From Leptospira sp. WS4.C2 (GTDB lineage: Bacteria > Spirochaetota > Leptospiria > Leptospirales > Leptospiraceae): a stretch of DNA of 64,000 nt. The DNA is taken from positions 62,001 through 126,000 of the forward strand of contig NZ_CP162140.1 of assembly GCF_040833985.1 (NCBI RefSeq), read 5' to 3'. Both the position numbers and the translations under genes were made by a program. A model generated the notes under the pieces. That model had not been told where the DNA came from and searched no databases. It saw only the letters and a program-made list of their open reading frames with translations. Every line of letters starts with the position of its first letter. Positions within the stretch are counted from its first letter, which is position 1. Positions 35,671 to 44,766 of the stretch are shown in pieces.

Positions 35671-36111
35671 TCATTCTTTTTTCGGGAGTTTTTGCATTTC
35701 TTCCACACTTGGAAGCTGCGTGGACATATGACGAATTTCCCCGGTTGAGTTTAAGAGGAAGTATTGCGGAAGCGGTTCGGTTTTTAAGGAAGCAAACCGA
35801 TCATCCAAAATGAGGGTTTGGAATTCTTGTTCTCTTGGGGTGTAGTTAAGAAGGACATAGGTGCCGAGGTCTGGTTTTCCTTCCCCACATTCAAGGCCTT
35901 GCAACATTTCACATCGAGATTTGGTCACGGCAAGGAGAATGAGTTTTCCTTCACGAGAAGCCTGTCCAAAAGCGAAGGATTTGTTATGGCCCCAATGGAT
36001 TTCTTCACTCACCATCTCGTTGATTTTGATATAACCATAAACGAGTAGTAAAATAAAAAGTGGCATGGATAAAAAACCAACGAGGTAAAAAACACGGGAA
36101 TATTTCTGCAT
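35671..36111 (-). CDS. Membrane-anchored thioredoxin-like protein
   Basis: A protein of about 146 residues with one N-terminal membrane helix (about residues 6-28) and a periplasmic domain. The pattern AFGQASREGKLILLAVTKSRCEMLQ...GTYVLLNYTPREQEFQTLILDDRF...PQYFLLNSTGEI looks like a thioredoxin fold with a single Cys (SRCEML) in place of CxxC, so disulfide exchange is doubtful. The ATG at 36111 is used; a TTG at 36120 would add three residues. It is upstream of the DUF302 gene on the same strand, separated by 83 bp containing that gene's own promoter. Confidence 0.55.
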   Translation of the reverse strand: MQKYSRVFYLVGFLSMPLFILLLVYGYIKINEMVSEEIHWGHNKSFAFGQASREGKLILLAVTKSRCEMLQGLECGEGKPDLGTYVLLNYTPREQEFQTLILDDRFASLKTEPLPQYFLLNSTGEIRHMSTQLPSVEEMQKLPKKE

Positions 36112-36251
36112 ACAAGGCAATGGAACCTAAGGGTCTGGTTCCCGCCAAGTTGAATTTTTAATCTTTAGTAAACCCAAATTTTCAAAAAAAACTACACCTT
36201 CTTCTTCCCATATCAAATCTGGTTTAAAGAGAGAAACCTTAGGAGAAATCA

Positions 36252-37097
36252 ATGGAGATTTGGTATACCGAAAAATTGGAATTAGAAAAAGGCCGTGCTG
36301 TGAGTTACCGGGTAACAAAAACAATCGAAAGCCTACAATCTCCGTTCCAAAAAATCGATATTTTTGAAACACAATCCTTTGGTAGAATGTTTACACTCGA
36401 CGGTGTAACAATGGTTACAAATAAGGATGAACATTCTTATCATGAAATGATTGCCCATATCCCAATGATGAGCCATCCCAACCCAGAATCCGTTCTTGTG
36501 ATTGGTGGAGGTGATGGGGGAACTGTTCGCGAAGTATTAAAACACCCTTCTGTCAAAGAAGTTGTGTTATGCGAGATTGACAAAGCTGTCGTAGATATTA
36601 GTTATAAATACTTTCCTGAATGTGCGGATGCCATGAAAGACCCTAAGGTCATCCATTATTACGATGATGGGGCCAAATTTGCCCGAGACAACAAAGGCCG
36701 TTTTGATGTGATACTCGTCGATTCGAGTGATCCTGTGGGGCCTGCAGAAGTACTCTTTAAAGAACCATTCTTTCGCGATATGGCAAGTGCCCTAAAACCA
36801 ACAGGGATCATTGCCACTCAAGCGGAATCTTTTTGGTATCATGGAGATGTGATCTCTTCACTATTTGATTTCATTCCCAAAATTTTTCCTGAGTATGGAT
36901 ACTATTACACTACGATTCCTACGTATCCTTCCGGAATCATTGGGTTTACTTTTTTATCCAATGCGATTGATCCATATTCCGTAACACCAGATCCGAAACG
37001 TGTTCCCAAAGGACTCAAATACTATAGTCCAGAAATCCACAAAGCAGCTTTTGTACTTCCTGAATTTGCAAAAGCTTATATCAAACGAAAAGGATAA
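36252..37097 (+). CDS. speE: Spermidine synthase (polyamine aminopropyltransferase)
   Basis: Transfers the aminopropyl group from decarboxylated S-adenosylmethionine to putrescine, giving spermidine; cytoplasmic. The 281 residues are typical. It has the N-terminal beta domain, the cofactor loop VIGGGDGGTVREVLKH, the acidic residue in EIDKAVVDISYKYFP, and the catalytic segment LVDSSDPVGPAE. TAGGAG lies 7 bp before the ATG. The barrel gene follows after only 7 bp, so speE may lead the run that ends in pyrF. No speD is nearby. Confidence 0.95.
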   Translation: MEIWYTEKLELEKGRAVSYRVTKTIESLQSPFQKIDIFETQSFGRMFTLDGVTMVTNKDEHSYHEMIAHIPMMSHPNPESVLVIGGGDGGTVREVLKHPSVKEVVLCEIDKAVVDISYKYFPECADAMKDPKVIHYYDDGAKFARDNKGRFDVILVDSSDPVGPAEVLFKEPFFRDMASALKPTGIIATQAESFWYHGDVISSLFDFIPKIFPEYGYYYTTIPTYPSGIIGFTFLSNAIDPYSVTPDPKRVPKGLKYYSPEIHKAAFVLPEFAKAYIKRKG

Positions 37098-37104
37098 AAA
37101 CTTT

Positions 37105-38364
37105 GTGAAAAGGGTTTCCGTTTTCTTTTTCCTTCTTACCTTTACTTTTGTTATCTGGCCCAATTTTCTTTGGGCACAGGAAACTAGGGCAACAGAGTTG
37201 GAATTGGAAGCGGAATCTTATGAGGAACGTGGGTTCCCAAAAAAAGCAGAGGAAATTCGTTCTAAGGTAAAACGCATTCGGGCCGATCAGTTCCGAGATC
37301 GAAATCGTCAGTCTAACGACTACCCAACCACAACTGCCATTCCGGCAACTAACAAGGGTATCCTAGAGTTTCACCAAGGAACCTGGGAAATTGGATTTCG
37401 GAGTTTGAGCCAATCTGGGTTTTTTTATTCTGGAACCGAATCAGCTTTAGACGATGGTCGTATTGCCTTCCAAGCAGGATCGCCATATTACCCTCGTTCG
37501 CCGATCGGTTACCAAAACATTCGAAGCCTTCCCTTTGCCTACGATATACAAAGTCCAAATCAAATTTCAAGATCTGTTTCTCCGAGGGTGGCATACAAAC
37601 ACAAATCGGCGAAATGGGGATTGGAATATAATTATTTTCAATTTCAGACTACAAATGATTATCTTTCGTTAGGTTTTTCTGGAGTTCCTTTGTCCGCTTA
37701 TCATTCGGATCGTTTGTCTAGTGCCGAACATAAATTAGTGGTGAAAATCTACGAAGATTATTCTAAAAATATCGGTTATAGTTGGGACTTTGGAATCCGA
37801 ACTGGTTCCTTTCATACCAATTCAGTGTTTTCCTCCCAATCCTTGGGCCAAGCGGGAGTTATGCGAGACTCAATGCAGTACCTTGCTCCGAGTGCTGGAT
37901 TTCGATTTTATCATAAGTTAGGGGAAGGTCTTTCCTATGATTTGGGAGGGGATTTGTTTGTCTCTCCAATCGGTAAACTACAATATAGGCGAGATGTTCT
38001 GACCCAAAGTGGGGGGGCTACTAGGTTCGGGGAAGGTGTGGTGATAGGTGATGAAGCTTATTCCTTATTTTCGGAAAAACCGTTGCAAACCACAATGACA
38101 GGAATTGATTTACTTGGCCAAATGAACTGGCAACCGTTTGAACATCATAAATTTCATTTGGGATTTCAAGTCATTCAATACATCTGGAGATCGAATGAGT
38201 CTTATGCGCCTGGAATTCGGGCCTTAAACCAAGAGTCTTTTTATTCGGGAGTGAGAGATTATTATTTAAGCTCTGCGTATTACGAAGCGGATGGTCGGGA
38301 CAAACGTCCTTCCCGAAGTTATTTGATTCAGAATTTATACTTTGGATATACCTATGTTTTTTAA
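37105..38364 (+). CDS. Putative outer-membrane beta-barrel protein
   Basis: A 419-residue exported protein. I place the start at the GTG at 37105 (VKRVSVFFFLLTFTFVIWPN, signal peptide ending near WAQ), with AAGGA about 10 bp upstream; a longer frame from 37000 would overlap speE by nearly 100 bp. A short charged helical segment (ELEAESYEERGFPKKAEEIRSKV) follows the signal. The rest alternates polar and aromatic residues in strands and ends YFGYTYVF, the terminal Phe expected of an outer-membrane barrel. No known porin family is recognised. The next gene overlaps its end by 11 bp. Confidence 0.7.
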   Translation: MKRVSVFFFLLTFTFVIWPNFLWAQETRATELELEAESYEERGFPKKAEEIRSKVKRIRADQFRDRNRQSNDYPTTTAIPATNKGILEFHQGTWEIGFRSLSQSGFFYSGTESALDDGRIAFQAGSPYYPRSPIGYQNIRSLPFAYDIQSPNQISRSVSPRVAYKHKSAKWGLEYNYFQFQTTNDYLSLGFSGVPLSAYHSDRLSSAEHKLVVKIYEDYSKNIGYSWDFGIRTGSFHTNSVFSSQSLGQAGVMRDSMQYLAPSAGFRFYHKLGEGLSYDLGGDLFVSPIGKLQYRRDVLTQSGGATRFGEGVVIGDEAYSLFSEKPLQTTMTGIDLLGQMNWQPFEHHKFHLGFQVIQYIWRSNESYAPGIRALNQESFYSGVRDYYLSSAYYEADGRDKRPSRSYLIQNLYFGYTYVF

Positions 38365-39085
38365 AGTTAGTTGTTCTACGCTATCACTTTTGTTGGTTTC
38401 TTTTTTGGTCATGGGTTGCGGAATTTCTTTGCGAGTGTATCGCCCTTTCCCGAAGGAATCAACTTTTGAATTCGTCAAAAAAATGGATCAGATCGAAATT
38501 CAAGTCAAAGACGAAAACCGAATGAAGATGGCAATCTATGATGGCTATTTTTCAAACCCTGAGGGACTACCGAATGAATATGGACCTTTATCTTATCTGA
38601 TACGTAAGGAACTTTCTATCCGAGGGAACCGTTATCCGTTGTTACTCGATAAGGGCGGAAAAATTTTCATCGATGAGTATCAGTTGGTTTCTCTTGACAG
38701 GTGTTCGAAAAATTTAAGTTTTGTGCGTTTGAAAGCAAGAATTCAAATCGCAGGTGGTGCTGAAGAAGTATTTTCTTATTATGATGAAATTGATTCTCGG
38801 GTCACCAATTGTTATTTAACAGGAAGTATCTTAACTTTAGTACCATTAATTTGGTATGTGCCATACAATGGATTTCGGGGAAATCGGGAAGACCAATTGA
38901 ACCAATTGGGTAGAAATTCGCTTTCGGAATTTTTTTCTAAGTTGGAGGCCCTGTCTGGATATAACGGTAGTTTGCCGATAGAGGAAACTCAGCAACCAGA
39001 AACACCATCTACCAAACCAAAACAAATCCCTGGAAAACAAGAACCCGTAGATCCAAAACTCAAGGAAATCCTGGAAAGTTTATGA
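38354..39085 (+). CDS. Putative lipoprotein of unknown function
   Basis: A 243-residue lipoprotein from the ATG at 38354, inside the end of the barrel gene. The signal MFFKVSCSTLSLLLVSFLVMGCG gives a lipobox Cys at residue 22. The mature part is a mixed alpha/beta domain with cysteines in DRCSKN and TNCYL and a Pro/Lys/Gln-rich C-terminal tail (ETQQPETPSTKPKQ). No family recognised. It overlaps the next gene by 4 bp (ATGA), so barrel, this lipoprotein, the HEGGH lipoprotein and pyrF are translated as a coupled chain. Confidence 0.7.
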   Translation: MFFKVSCSTLSLLLVSFLVMGCGISLRVYRPFPKESTFEFVKKMDQIEIQVKDENRMKMAIYDGYFSNPEGLPNEYGPLSYLIRKELSIRGNRYPLLLDKGGKIFIDEYQLVSLDRCSKNLSFVRLKARIQIAGGAEEVFSYYDEIDSRVTNCYLTGSILTLVPLIWYVPYNGFRGNREDQLNQLGRNSLSEFFSKLEALSGYNGSLPIEETQQPETPSTKPKQIPGKQEPVDPKLKEILESL

Positions 39086-39951
39086 AATCCTTTGGTTTTA
39101 TCCTTTTTTTTTGGATTGGGTTTAGTCTCACAAACTGTTATTCTCTAGAGAAACCATACAATTATGGGAATCCTTATCTACCGAGTCCAGAGTTTACGGA
39201 AGAGGATCCACAATTTGAAGAAGGGGAACCAGTTTGGATTTTGGACCAAACTGGAAATTGGATTTTTTCACTTCCTTCCAAGTTAGTGTTATGGAATCTA
39301 AAAGCAGATAACCACCATATCTCAAAAGAAACCAAAGACTATCTGATTCGTTATATCAAAGAAAATAACTTACGAGATGTAAAGGTTCGTTTCAATCAAT
39401 ATGCTCCCCTTTCGGAATGGAAACGACTCCCAAAAAATAAAAACATCAATCCAGTGGTTCGGTATTTTTTTGGATCAATTTCCTTACTTGCATATACCTT
39501 TCTTCCTGGCCGGTTGTTTGCAGGAACCATTGGTGGAGATCATTACAATTCATTTACCAATACAATCAATGTGTATTCAGACTTACCTCCAGTAGTCATC
39601 CACGAGGGGGGTCATGCCAAAGACTTTGCTCAGAGAGAAAAACGAACGTTATATGCAACTGTTTATGCCATTCCTGTAATCGGAGCACTTTACCATGAAG
39701 CAAGGGCGTCCGACGATGCATTAAATTATTTTGCAGAAAAGAATGATAGGGAACAATTGGAATCTTCCTACGAACTCCTCACTCCAGCTTATTCTACTTA
39801 TGTAGGAGGAGCCATAGGAGACGTGGTGGCCAATCCCATTACCGCTGTTACCGTAATCCCCGGTCATCTCTATGGTCGTTATAAAAAAAGAGACATTGAC
39901 CAGGAAATAGAAAAGAGAAAACAAAAGATCCAAATTAAGGAACCCAAGTGA
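39082..39951 (+). CDS. Lipoprotein with HEGGH zinc-metallopeptidase-like motif
   Basis: A 289-residue lipoprotein (lipobox Cys19 in SLTNCYS). A hydrophobic stretch lies near residues 128-150. The centre has VVIHEGGHAKDF with His174, Glu175 and His178 in HExxH arrangement, and Glu206 in YHEARASDDA is a candidate third zinc ligand, as in gluzincin peptidases. The C-terminus is highly charged (DIDQEIEKRKQKIQ). A cell-envelope metallopeptidase is likely but unproven; no established family comes to mind. It is coupled to the lipoprotein upstream (4-bp overlap) and to pyrF downstream (GTGA overlap). Confidence 0.7.
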   Translation: MKSFGFILFFWIGFSLTNCYSLEKPYNYGNPYLPSPEFTEEDPQFEEGEPVWILDQTGNWIFSLPSKLVLWNLKADNHHISKETKDYLIRYIKENNLRDVKVRFNQYAPLSEWKRLPKNKNINPVVRYFFGSISLLAYTFLPGRLFAGTIGGDHYNSFTNTINVYSDLPPVVIHEGGHAKDFAQREKRTLYATVYAIPVIGALYHEARASDDALNYFAEKNDREQLESSYELLTPAYSTYVGGAIGDVVANPITAVTVIPGHLYGRYKKRDIDQEIEKRKQKIQIKEPK

Positions 39952-40775
39952 ATCCAAGATCCAACTTCATCCAAAAATTCAGTTCACGTAGAGACTCACT
40001 CAAGTCTTTACTTTGTATTGGTCTTGATCCAGAATTAGAAAAATTACCAAAGTTGAGTTTGGATTCGAAGGCACCACTCGTTCATTTTACAGAAACTATC
40101 GTTCGTTATACTCATTCCTATGCCTCTGCTTGGAAACCAAATGTTGCTTTCTTTGAAAGATTAGGAGCAGAAGGATACTTTGCCTTAGAACATATGGTGC
40201 GTTTAATGAAAGAAGTTTCACCGGATGTACCGATTGTGATGGATGCAAAAAGAGGGGACCTTGCCAATACCTCTAAAGAGTATGCAAAATACTTTTTCCA
40301 AACCCTGGGTGTAGATGCATTGACCGTCAATCCGTACATGGGTCGGGATAGTCTCCTCCCTTTCTTGGATTTAGGTGGATATATTTTTGTTTTGGGATTA
40401 ACATCCAATCCTGGCTCTACTGACTTTCAAAAACAAAAGTTGGTTGGACAGGATAACTTTCTCTATGAAGAAGTGAGTGATCAGATGGCAAGGCTCGGGG
40501 AAGAGTATCCCGATCAAGTGGGGCTTGTTGTGGGGGGAACCCACCCTTCAGAGATCCAATCCTTACGAATCCGTCATCCTGAAATGTATTTTCTTGTCCC
40601 AGGATTTGGGGCTCAAGGTGGGGATTTAGAATCCATCATCCAGGCATCAGGAAAACGTTCACTGATCAATTCTTCTCGCGGAATTACTCTCAGCACTTTA
40701 GAAGAAAATTTCGGACAAGTCGCAGAAAAGAAAGCGGAAGAAGTCCACCTACAAATGAACCAACTCTTTCTCTGA
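39948..40775 (+). CDS. pyrF: Orotidine 5'-phosphate decarboxylase (type 2)
   Basis: Converts orotidine 5'-phosphate to UMP, the last step of de novo pyrimidine synthesis; cytoplasmic. The 275 residues belong to the longer type 2 family. It has the N-terminal LLCIGLDPELEKLP, the catalytic Lys-Asp block MDAKRGDLANTSKEYAKYFF (about residues 97-116), and LVPGFGAQGGD with NSSRGI near the end for phosphate binding. The GTG start overlaps the stop of the HEGGH lipoprotein gene by 4 bp, so this housekeeping enzyme is translated from the end of an envelope operon. Confidence 0.94.
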   Translation: MNPRSNFIQKFSSRRDSLKSLLCIGLDPELEKLPKLSLDSKAPLVHFTETIVRYTHSYASAWKPNVAFFERLGAEGYFALEHMVRLMKEVSPDVPIVMDAKRGDLANTSKEYAKYFFQTLGVDALTVNPYMGRDSLLPFLDLGGYIFVLGLTSNPGSTDFQKQKLVGQDNFLYEEVSDQMARLGEEYPDQVGLVVGGTHPSEIQSLRIRHPEMYFLVPGFGAQGGDLESIIQASGKRSLINSSRGITLSTLEENFGQVAEKKAEEVHLQMNQLFL

Positions 40776-40801
40776 CGGTCTAATCACCATTAGGGAAACA
40801 A

Positions 40802-42073
40802 GTGAAAGAAACATTAGCCATAGTCGGTACAGGAATCGCAGGTCTCGGTTCCGCTTACTTTTTAAAAAATGATTTTGATTTAACAATTTTTGATAGTGCC
40901 GATTATATCGGTGGGCATACCAACACGGTTATGGTAGAAGAAGAGGGAGTCTCCATTCCGATAGATACTGGTTTTATTGTATTTAACCATGTAACTTATC
41001 CGAATTTACTTCGTCTGTTCCAAACTCTAAATGTTCCCACTAAAAAATCAGATATGTCGTTTAGTGTTCAACATGATCCCACCAAACTGGAGTTTTGTGG
41101 ATCTGGACTTTCAGGGCTTTTTGCACAGAAAAAAAATCTTTTTCGACCCCGTTATTTAAAGATGTTACTTGAGATTGACCGGTTCAACAAATCGGCACCA
41201 AAGATTTTGGACGATCCTAAGTATGATACCTGGAATTTGGGTAAGTACATGGAGGCATTTGGGTTTGGAAAAGACATTCTGAATTTCTATTTGATCCCCA
41301 TGAGTTCTGCTGTTTGGTCTACTCCTCCTGATTTGATGTTAGAATTTCCAGCAAAGTCACTCATCCGTTTTTTTTACAACCATGGATTTTTGGGACTTAA
41401 TACCCAACACCAATGGTATACGGTGGATGGAGGATCTCATGAATATAGCAAACGAATTTCCGCACCCATTAAAGATCGTTTTCGTCTGAATCACCCGGTG
41501 AAACAAGTGAATCGAACCGTCGATGGAAAGGTGGAACTTGTGTTTGGTGAAGGTAAGAGAGAGATTTTCGATAAAGTTTTACTTGCTACACATGGACATA
41601 TTTCTGCAAAATTGTTAGGAAATCCGACGAAATTGGAGAGTGAGTTACTCCCTCTCTACCGTTACCAAAACAATACAGCCACACTTCATACCGATGCCAG
41701 CGATATGCCAAAAATTCCATCCTGTTGGTCGAGTTGGAATTACAAAATTGTCGAAGGGACTAGTGGAAAACAGGAACCATATACCATCTATTGGATGAAC
41801 CGATTGCAAAATGTTTCCGAAAAAAGAAACTATTTTGTGACGATCAATGATCCAGAACGTGTGGAAAAGGATAAAATCATTAAAAAAATTGATTATGAAC
41901 ACCCACTATTTTCTGTAGAAGCATCTCTTGGTCAAAATCGTCTGCCTGAGTTAAACGAATCAGGTCCCATCTACTTTGCGGGAGCTTACTTTCGGTATGG
42001 GTTCCATGAAGATGGATTTTTGTCTGCGGTGAATGTTTCCCGTAGCATTTTAAAAAGGGATCCATGGACATAA
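40802..42073 (+). CDS. FAD-dependent amine-oxidase-like protein (DUF1365/Cfa cluster)
   Basis: A 423-residue flavoprotein with the dinucleotide-binding motif VGTGIAGLGSAY at residues 7-18 and the FAD segment YIGGHTNTV. It belongs to the amine-oxidase-like flavoproteins that regularly precede DUF1365 and cyclopropane fatty acid synthase genes, as here, and are thought to act with them in modifying membrane fatty acids. The start is GTG at 40802 with AGGGA upstream. The DUF1365 gene overlaps its end by 10 bp. The exact reaction is not known. Confidence 0.88.
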   Translation: MKETLAIVGTGIAGLGSAYFLKNDFDLTIFDSADYIGGHTNTVMVEEEGVSIPIDTGFIVFNHVTYPNLLRLFQTLNVPTKKSDMSFSVQHDPTKLEFCGSGLSGLFAQKKNLFRPRYLKMLLEIDRFNKSAPKILDDPKYDTWNLGKYMEAFGFGKDILNFYLIPMSSAVWSTPPDLMLEFPAKSLIRFFYNHGFLGLNTQHQWYTVDGGSHEYSKRISAPIKDRFRLNHPVKQVNRTVDGKVELVFGEGKREIFDKVLLATHGHISAKLLGNPTKLESELLPLYRYQNNTATLHTDASDMPKIPSCWSSWNYKIVEGTSGKQEPYTIYWMNRLQNVSEKRNYFVTINDPERVEKDKIIKKIDYEHPLFSVEASLGQNRLPELNESGPIYFAGAYFRYGFHEDGFLSAVNVSRSILKRDPWT

Positions 42074-42882
42074 ATTCTTGTATGTACGAAGCGGACGTGT
42101 TCCACGCACGGACCGCTCCCAAACCCAACAAATTCCAATATAGGATTTTTAATTTTTATTTAGATTTGTCAGAAATAGACCAGTTGTCTCACAAAAGTTT
42201 CTGGTTTTCTAGAAACCGTTGGAACCTGTTTTCCTTTTATGACAAAGACCATATCCAATTTGGAAAAGAGAACGTTTATGAAAATATAAAGGCTTTTCTT
42301 GAGGCATCGGGGGTAACAAACATTGGAAAGATATTTTTATTAACCAATCTTCGTATCCTTGGATATGTGTTCAATCCAGTCAGTTTTTACTTTTGTTATG
42401 ATAGTTCAGGACAACCACTAGTATCGATTGCTGAAGTCGGAAATACTTACGGTGAAACCAAACCTTATCTTGGTTACTTCAAAAACACAAAGGGAACCAT
42501 TGCAGATCCTGAAGTGTACATAAGAGAACAAAAGAATTTTTATGTCTCGCCTTTCATTCCTTTAGATTCCGAATTTGAATTTCGATTGAACCTACCAAAA
42601 GAACAATTGCAGATTGGTGTCGACTCTTTCGAGAATGGAAAAAGAATTCTCACCACTTCCTTTCTTGGAAAAAAAATTCCATTTCATTCTCAATACTTGT
42701 TAAAACTTTTTGCCCGATTCCCATTCATCACCGTCAAAATAATAACATTGATTCATTGGCAAGCTTTCAAGTTATGGATGAAAAAAATTCCATACATTCA
42801 GAAAGACCAAAACTTAGAGAAACAAACAGGAGTTCCCCTTGGAAAAATCACAGAACCAGTCCCTCTTACAAGACACGATTGA
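42064..42882 (+). CDS. DUF1365-family protein
   Basis: A 272-residue member of DUF1365, found between the flavoprotein and Cfa genes in many bacteria. The family opening (CMYEADVFHARTAPKPNKFQYRIF) and the middle block (LRILGYVFNPVSFYFCYD) are intact. The function is unknown but tied to fatty acid or phospholipid modification by context. The ATG at 42064 has AAGGG about 4 bp upstream and overlaps the previous gene; a second Met at 42082 is possible. The cfa start lies 44 bp inside its 3' end. Confidence 0.88.
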   Translation: MDINSCMYEADVFHARTAPKPNKFQYRIFNFYLDLSEIDQLSHKSFWFSRNRWNLFSFYDKDHIQFGKENVYENIKAFLEASGVTNIGKIFLLTNLRILGYVFNPVSFYFCYDSSGQPLVSIAEVGNTYGETKPYLGYFKNTKGTIADPEVYIREQKNFYVSPFIPLDSEFEFRLNLPKEQLQIGVDSFENGKRILTTSFLGKKIPFHSQYLLKLFARFPFITVKIITLIHWQAFKLWMKKIPYIQKDQNLEKQTGVPLGKITEPVPLTRHD

Positions 42883-44152
42883 TTCAGAACTTTTTACCGA
42901 ATTAAAGAACAAGTCTACCGTCGATCAGTTCCCAATTTATAGGAAGATATTTTTTAAAGCTATGAGTTCCATGAAAAGAGGATCCCTTCGAATGATCCTG
43001 CCTGATGGAGAACAGATGATCATTGGAGATCCTAATTCTCCCTTTGATCCTAAATTTCATTCGGCTCTGGTTCACGTGAAGAATCCTCTCTTCTTCAAGA
43101 AATCGGTGTTATATGGTGATATTGGATTTTCAGAATCTTATTTAACCGGAGATTGGGATACGGATTCGATTGAAAATGTGATTTCATGGTTTATTTTGAA
43201 TGTTGATGATAGTCCTAGTTTATCAGGGGCAAAAAAGAAACTATTCCATTTGGATTTGTTCAATTTAGGCAATAAATTCCTACATTTTTTGCGAAAGAAC
43301 ACCCTAACGGGGAGTAAAAAAAATATCGTAGAACATTATGATCTGGGTAATAAATTCTATAAATTGTTCTTAGATCCAACAATGACTTATAGTTCTGCCT
43401 ATTTTCAATCATTGGACGAAACACTAGAAGAGGCTCAAACCAGAAAAGTAGACAAACTTTGCCAAAAGTTAAGACTAAATCCAGCCGATCATCTTTTGGA
43501 AATCGGAAGCGGTTGGGGATTTTTATCGATTCATGCGGCAAAAAATTATGGATGCAGGGTAACTACTGTAACTTTATCTGAAGAACAATATGCGTATGCA
43601 AAGGCAAGAATTGAGAAAGAAGGACTCACTGACAAAATTGAAATTCTAATTCAAGATTATCGTAAAATTGAAGGACAGTATAGTAAGATTGTTTCTGTGG
43701 AGATGTTAGAAGCAGTAGGGGATGCCTATTACGAAACTTTTTTTCAGAAATGCCAAGACCTTCTTGTTAGGGATGGAATTATGGCTCTCCAAGTCATCAC
43801 ATGCCCTGATTCTAGATTTACATCCTTTAAAAATGGAATCGATTTTATTCAGAAACATATTTTCCCTGGTTCTCTTTTGCCTTCTATTGGCCGGATGAAC
43901 CAAGCCATCAATCGGACGGGTGATATGTATCTTTTCCATTTAGAAGATATGGGTCTTAGTTATGCGAAGACTTTGAGAATTTGGCTCAGGAGTTTTGAAG
44001 AAAATCTGACAGAAGTAAGAAACCAAGGGTATAGCGAAACTTTTATCAGAAAGTGGAGATACTACTTGGCATATTGTGCGGCTGCCTTCCAAATGAGAAA
44101 CATCAGTGTCGTTCAATCTGTCTATGTTAGACCAAACAATCTCAATATATAA
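42839..44152 (+). CDS. cfa: Cyclopropane-fatty-acyl-phospholipid synthase
   Basis: Adds a methylene group from S-adenosylmethionine across double bonds of membrane phospholipid acyl chains. The 437 residues hold an N-terminal lipid-binding region and the methyltransferase domain: NIVEHYDLGNKFYKLFLDPTMTYSSAYF, the cofactor motif LLEIGSGWGFLSIHAA, and the EMLEAVGDAYYETFF catalytic region. The TTG at 42839 has AGGAG 8 bp upstream but overlaps DUF1365 by 44 bp. This long overlap is acceptable given the clear ribosome-binding site. It completes the three-gene lipid-modification operon. Confidence 0.93.
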   Translation: MEKSQNQSLLQDTIDSELFTELKNKSTVDQFPIYRKIFFKAMSSMKRGSLRMILPDGEQMIIGDPNSPFDPKFHSALVHVKNPLFFKKSVLYGDIGFSESYLTGDWDTDSIENVISWFILNVDDSPSLSGAKKKLFHLDLFNLGNKFLHFLRKNTLTGSKKNIVEHYDLGNKFYKLFLDPTMTYSSAYFQSLDETLEEAQTRKVDKLCQKLRLNPADHLLEIGSGWGFLSIHAAKNYGCRVTTVTLSEEQYAYAKARIEKEGLTDKIEILIQDYRKIEGQYSKIVSVEMLEAVGDAYYETFFQKCQDLLVRDGIMALQVITCPDSRFTSFKNGIDFIQKHIFPGSLLPSIGRMNQAINRTGDMYLFHLEDMGLSYAKTLRIWLRSFEENLTEVRNQGYSETFIRKWRYYLAYCAAAFQMRNISVVQSVYVRPNNLNI

Positions 44153-44167
44153 ATTCGTAAGGGATAT

Positions 44168-44196
44168 GCTACCGATACGGAAACAGAATCGGTAGC
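44168..44196 (+). terminator. Stem-loop after cfa (no T tail)
   Basis: A perfect 9-bp stem (44168-44176 with 44188-44196) with an 11-base loop lies 16 bp after the cfa stop. No run of T follows, so it may be a weak or factor-dependent terminator or a 3'-end stabiliser. Confidence 0.4.
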
Positions 44197-44252
44197 GTTC
44201 TACTAAAAAAAACATCTTGCCAAAGAAAACATAAGTCTTTACTACTCTGTCT

Positions 44253-44708
44253 ATGAGAGAAACGAAATCTGTTTTTACCTTTGATGAACCAATAGAACGA
44301 TTGTGGTCGGGAGTTACCGTCTACGAAGTGTTAGTGCATTGGTTGGCCGATGAGGTAAGAGGTAGGCCAAAGGTTGGCGGTGATTTTTCTTGGACATGGA
44401 AATTGGGACTCGAAGGCGATTTTACCACTCACGGGATCTATAAAAAGATAGAACCATTAAAAGAGTTGGTTATGGAGTGGAAGGATCACCCAGCAGATCC
44501 CACTGGGACTATTTATTTACAATTATTATTTGAATCTTTAGGACCAAATCAGTCACAGTTAACAATTGTTAATGGAGGTTTTCCTGATGGAGATGGTTCC
44601 GACGTGTGGATCGAAGGAGCAAAAGAGGCTTGGGATGGGCAGGCTGTTCATTTAAAAGACTTTCTAAAGCAGAACCCAGATATCACCAAATTTTTTAAAA
44701 AGACTTGA
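44253..44708 (+). CDS. AHSA1/SRPBCC-domain protein
   Basis: A 151-residue soluble protein of the AHSA1-like START/SRPBCC fold. It shows the usual pattern of a strand, FDEPIERLWSGVT helix, a W-containing GGDFSWTWK strand, HGIYKKIEPLKELVMEWKDHP, and a long C-terminal helix ending FLKQNPDI. Such proteins bind hydrophobic ligands; many have no known role. It stands between the cfa stem-loop and the small gene at 44767, with its own start and no strong ribosome-binding site. Confidence 0.82.
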   Translation: MRETKSVFTFDEPIERLWSGVTVYEVLVHWLADEVRGRPKVGGDFSWTWKLGLEGDFTTHGIYKKIEPLKELVMEWKDHPADPTGTIYLQLLFESLGPNQSQLTIVNGGFPDGDGSDVWIEGAKEAWDGQAVHLKDFLKQNPDITKFFKKT

Positions 44709-44766
44709 TCTCTCGACCCTTTCTAAAATCCTGGTAAAAGTAAGGGTTGTTAAGGAGGGTTGGAAG

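Noticed and set aside
37000..37104. Upstream extension of the barrel protein
   Set aside because: It overlaps speE by nearly 100 bp and precedes an otherwise perfect signal peptide; the GTG at 37105 is better.
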